5,808 bases of DNA, taken from Methanosarcinaceae archaeon. GTDB taxonomy: Archaea; Halobacteriota; Methanosarcinia; Methanosarcinales; Methanosarcinaceae. Numbering within the stretch: position 1 is the stretch's first letter; each line of letters begins with the position of its first letter. The stretch lies in assembly GCA_016926455.1 (NCBI GenBank), contig JAFGOO010000080.1:1-5808 (forward strand). Reading direction: 5' to 3'. Below, piece by piece: positions 5,805 through 5,808 of this stretch. The notes under the pieces are model-generated. The model was given only the letters and a program-made list of their open reading frames with translations. It ran no database searches and was not told where the DNA came from. A program made the translations under genes and the position numbers.

Positions 5805-5808
5805 AATC

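Noticed and set aside
1..5808. CRISPR array, riboswitch or rRNA
   Set aside because: No regularly spaced repeats, no recognisable riboswitch core and no rRNA sequence were seen.

Overview
The window looks like chromosomal DNA of a methanogenic archaeon, most likely of the Methanosarcinales/Methanosarcinaceae. The reasons are an archaeal RNase P subunit (Rnp4/Rpp21), a tRNA-Ser gene without an encoded CCA, TATA-type promoter elements, IS200/IS605 TnpB genes of a kind common in methanogens, and a CarB whose ATP-grasp linker reads like the methanogen proteins as I recall them. The genus cannot be settled from this sequence. All four complete protein genes end in TAA, which fits (but does not prove) a lineage that decodes UAG as pyrrolysine.

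Layout. Positions 1-645 (minus strand) hold the N-terminal two hundred or so codons of an IS200/IS605-family TnpB that runs off the left edge; its expected start codon is not a recognisable ATG/GTG/TTG. Positions 691-900 (plus strand) hold a decayed C-terminal piece of another TnpB, in the opposite orientation and interrupted by TAG. Positions 901-1058 are the non-coding lead-in to carB, with two small hairpins, one of them abutting the carB ribosome binding site. carB (1059-4259) is a full-length carbamoyl-phosphate synthase large subunit. After a 116-base gap with a likely promoter and a five-codon upstream ORF come a metallo-beta-lactamase-fold hydrolase (4376-5032) and, 35 bases later, rnp4 (5068-5418). 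On the minus strand a 78-residue Cys-rich, C-terminally membrane-anchored protein (5656-5420) ends one base from the rnp4 stop. Upstream of it, also on the minus strand, lies tRNA-Ser(GCT) (5804-5720).

How the genes relate. carB supplies carbamoyl phosphate for pyrimidine and arginine synthesis and normally needs the glutaminase subunit CarA. No carA is visible in the window; the space directly upstream of carB is occupied by transposon debris. The hydrolase and rnp4 could be co-transcribed; RNase P would mature tRNAs such as the nearby tRNA-Ser, but that proximity may be coincidental. I see no convincing new multi-gene system. The points most worth a second look are the TAG-punctuated TnpB remnant, the head-to-head TnpB arrangement next to carB, the overlapping CxxCH motifs in the small membrane protein, and the leader features of carB and the hydrolase.
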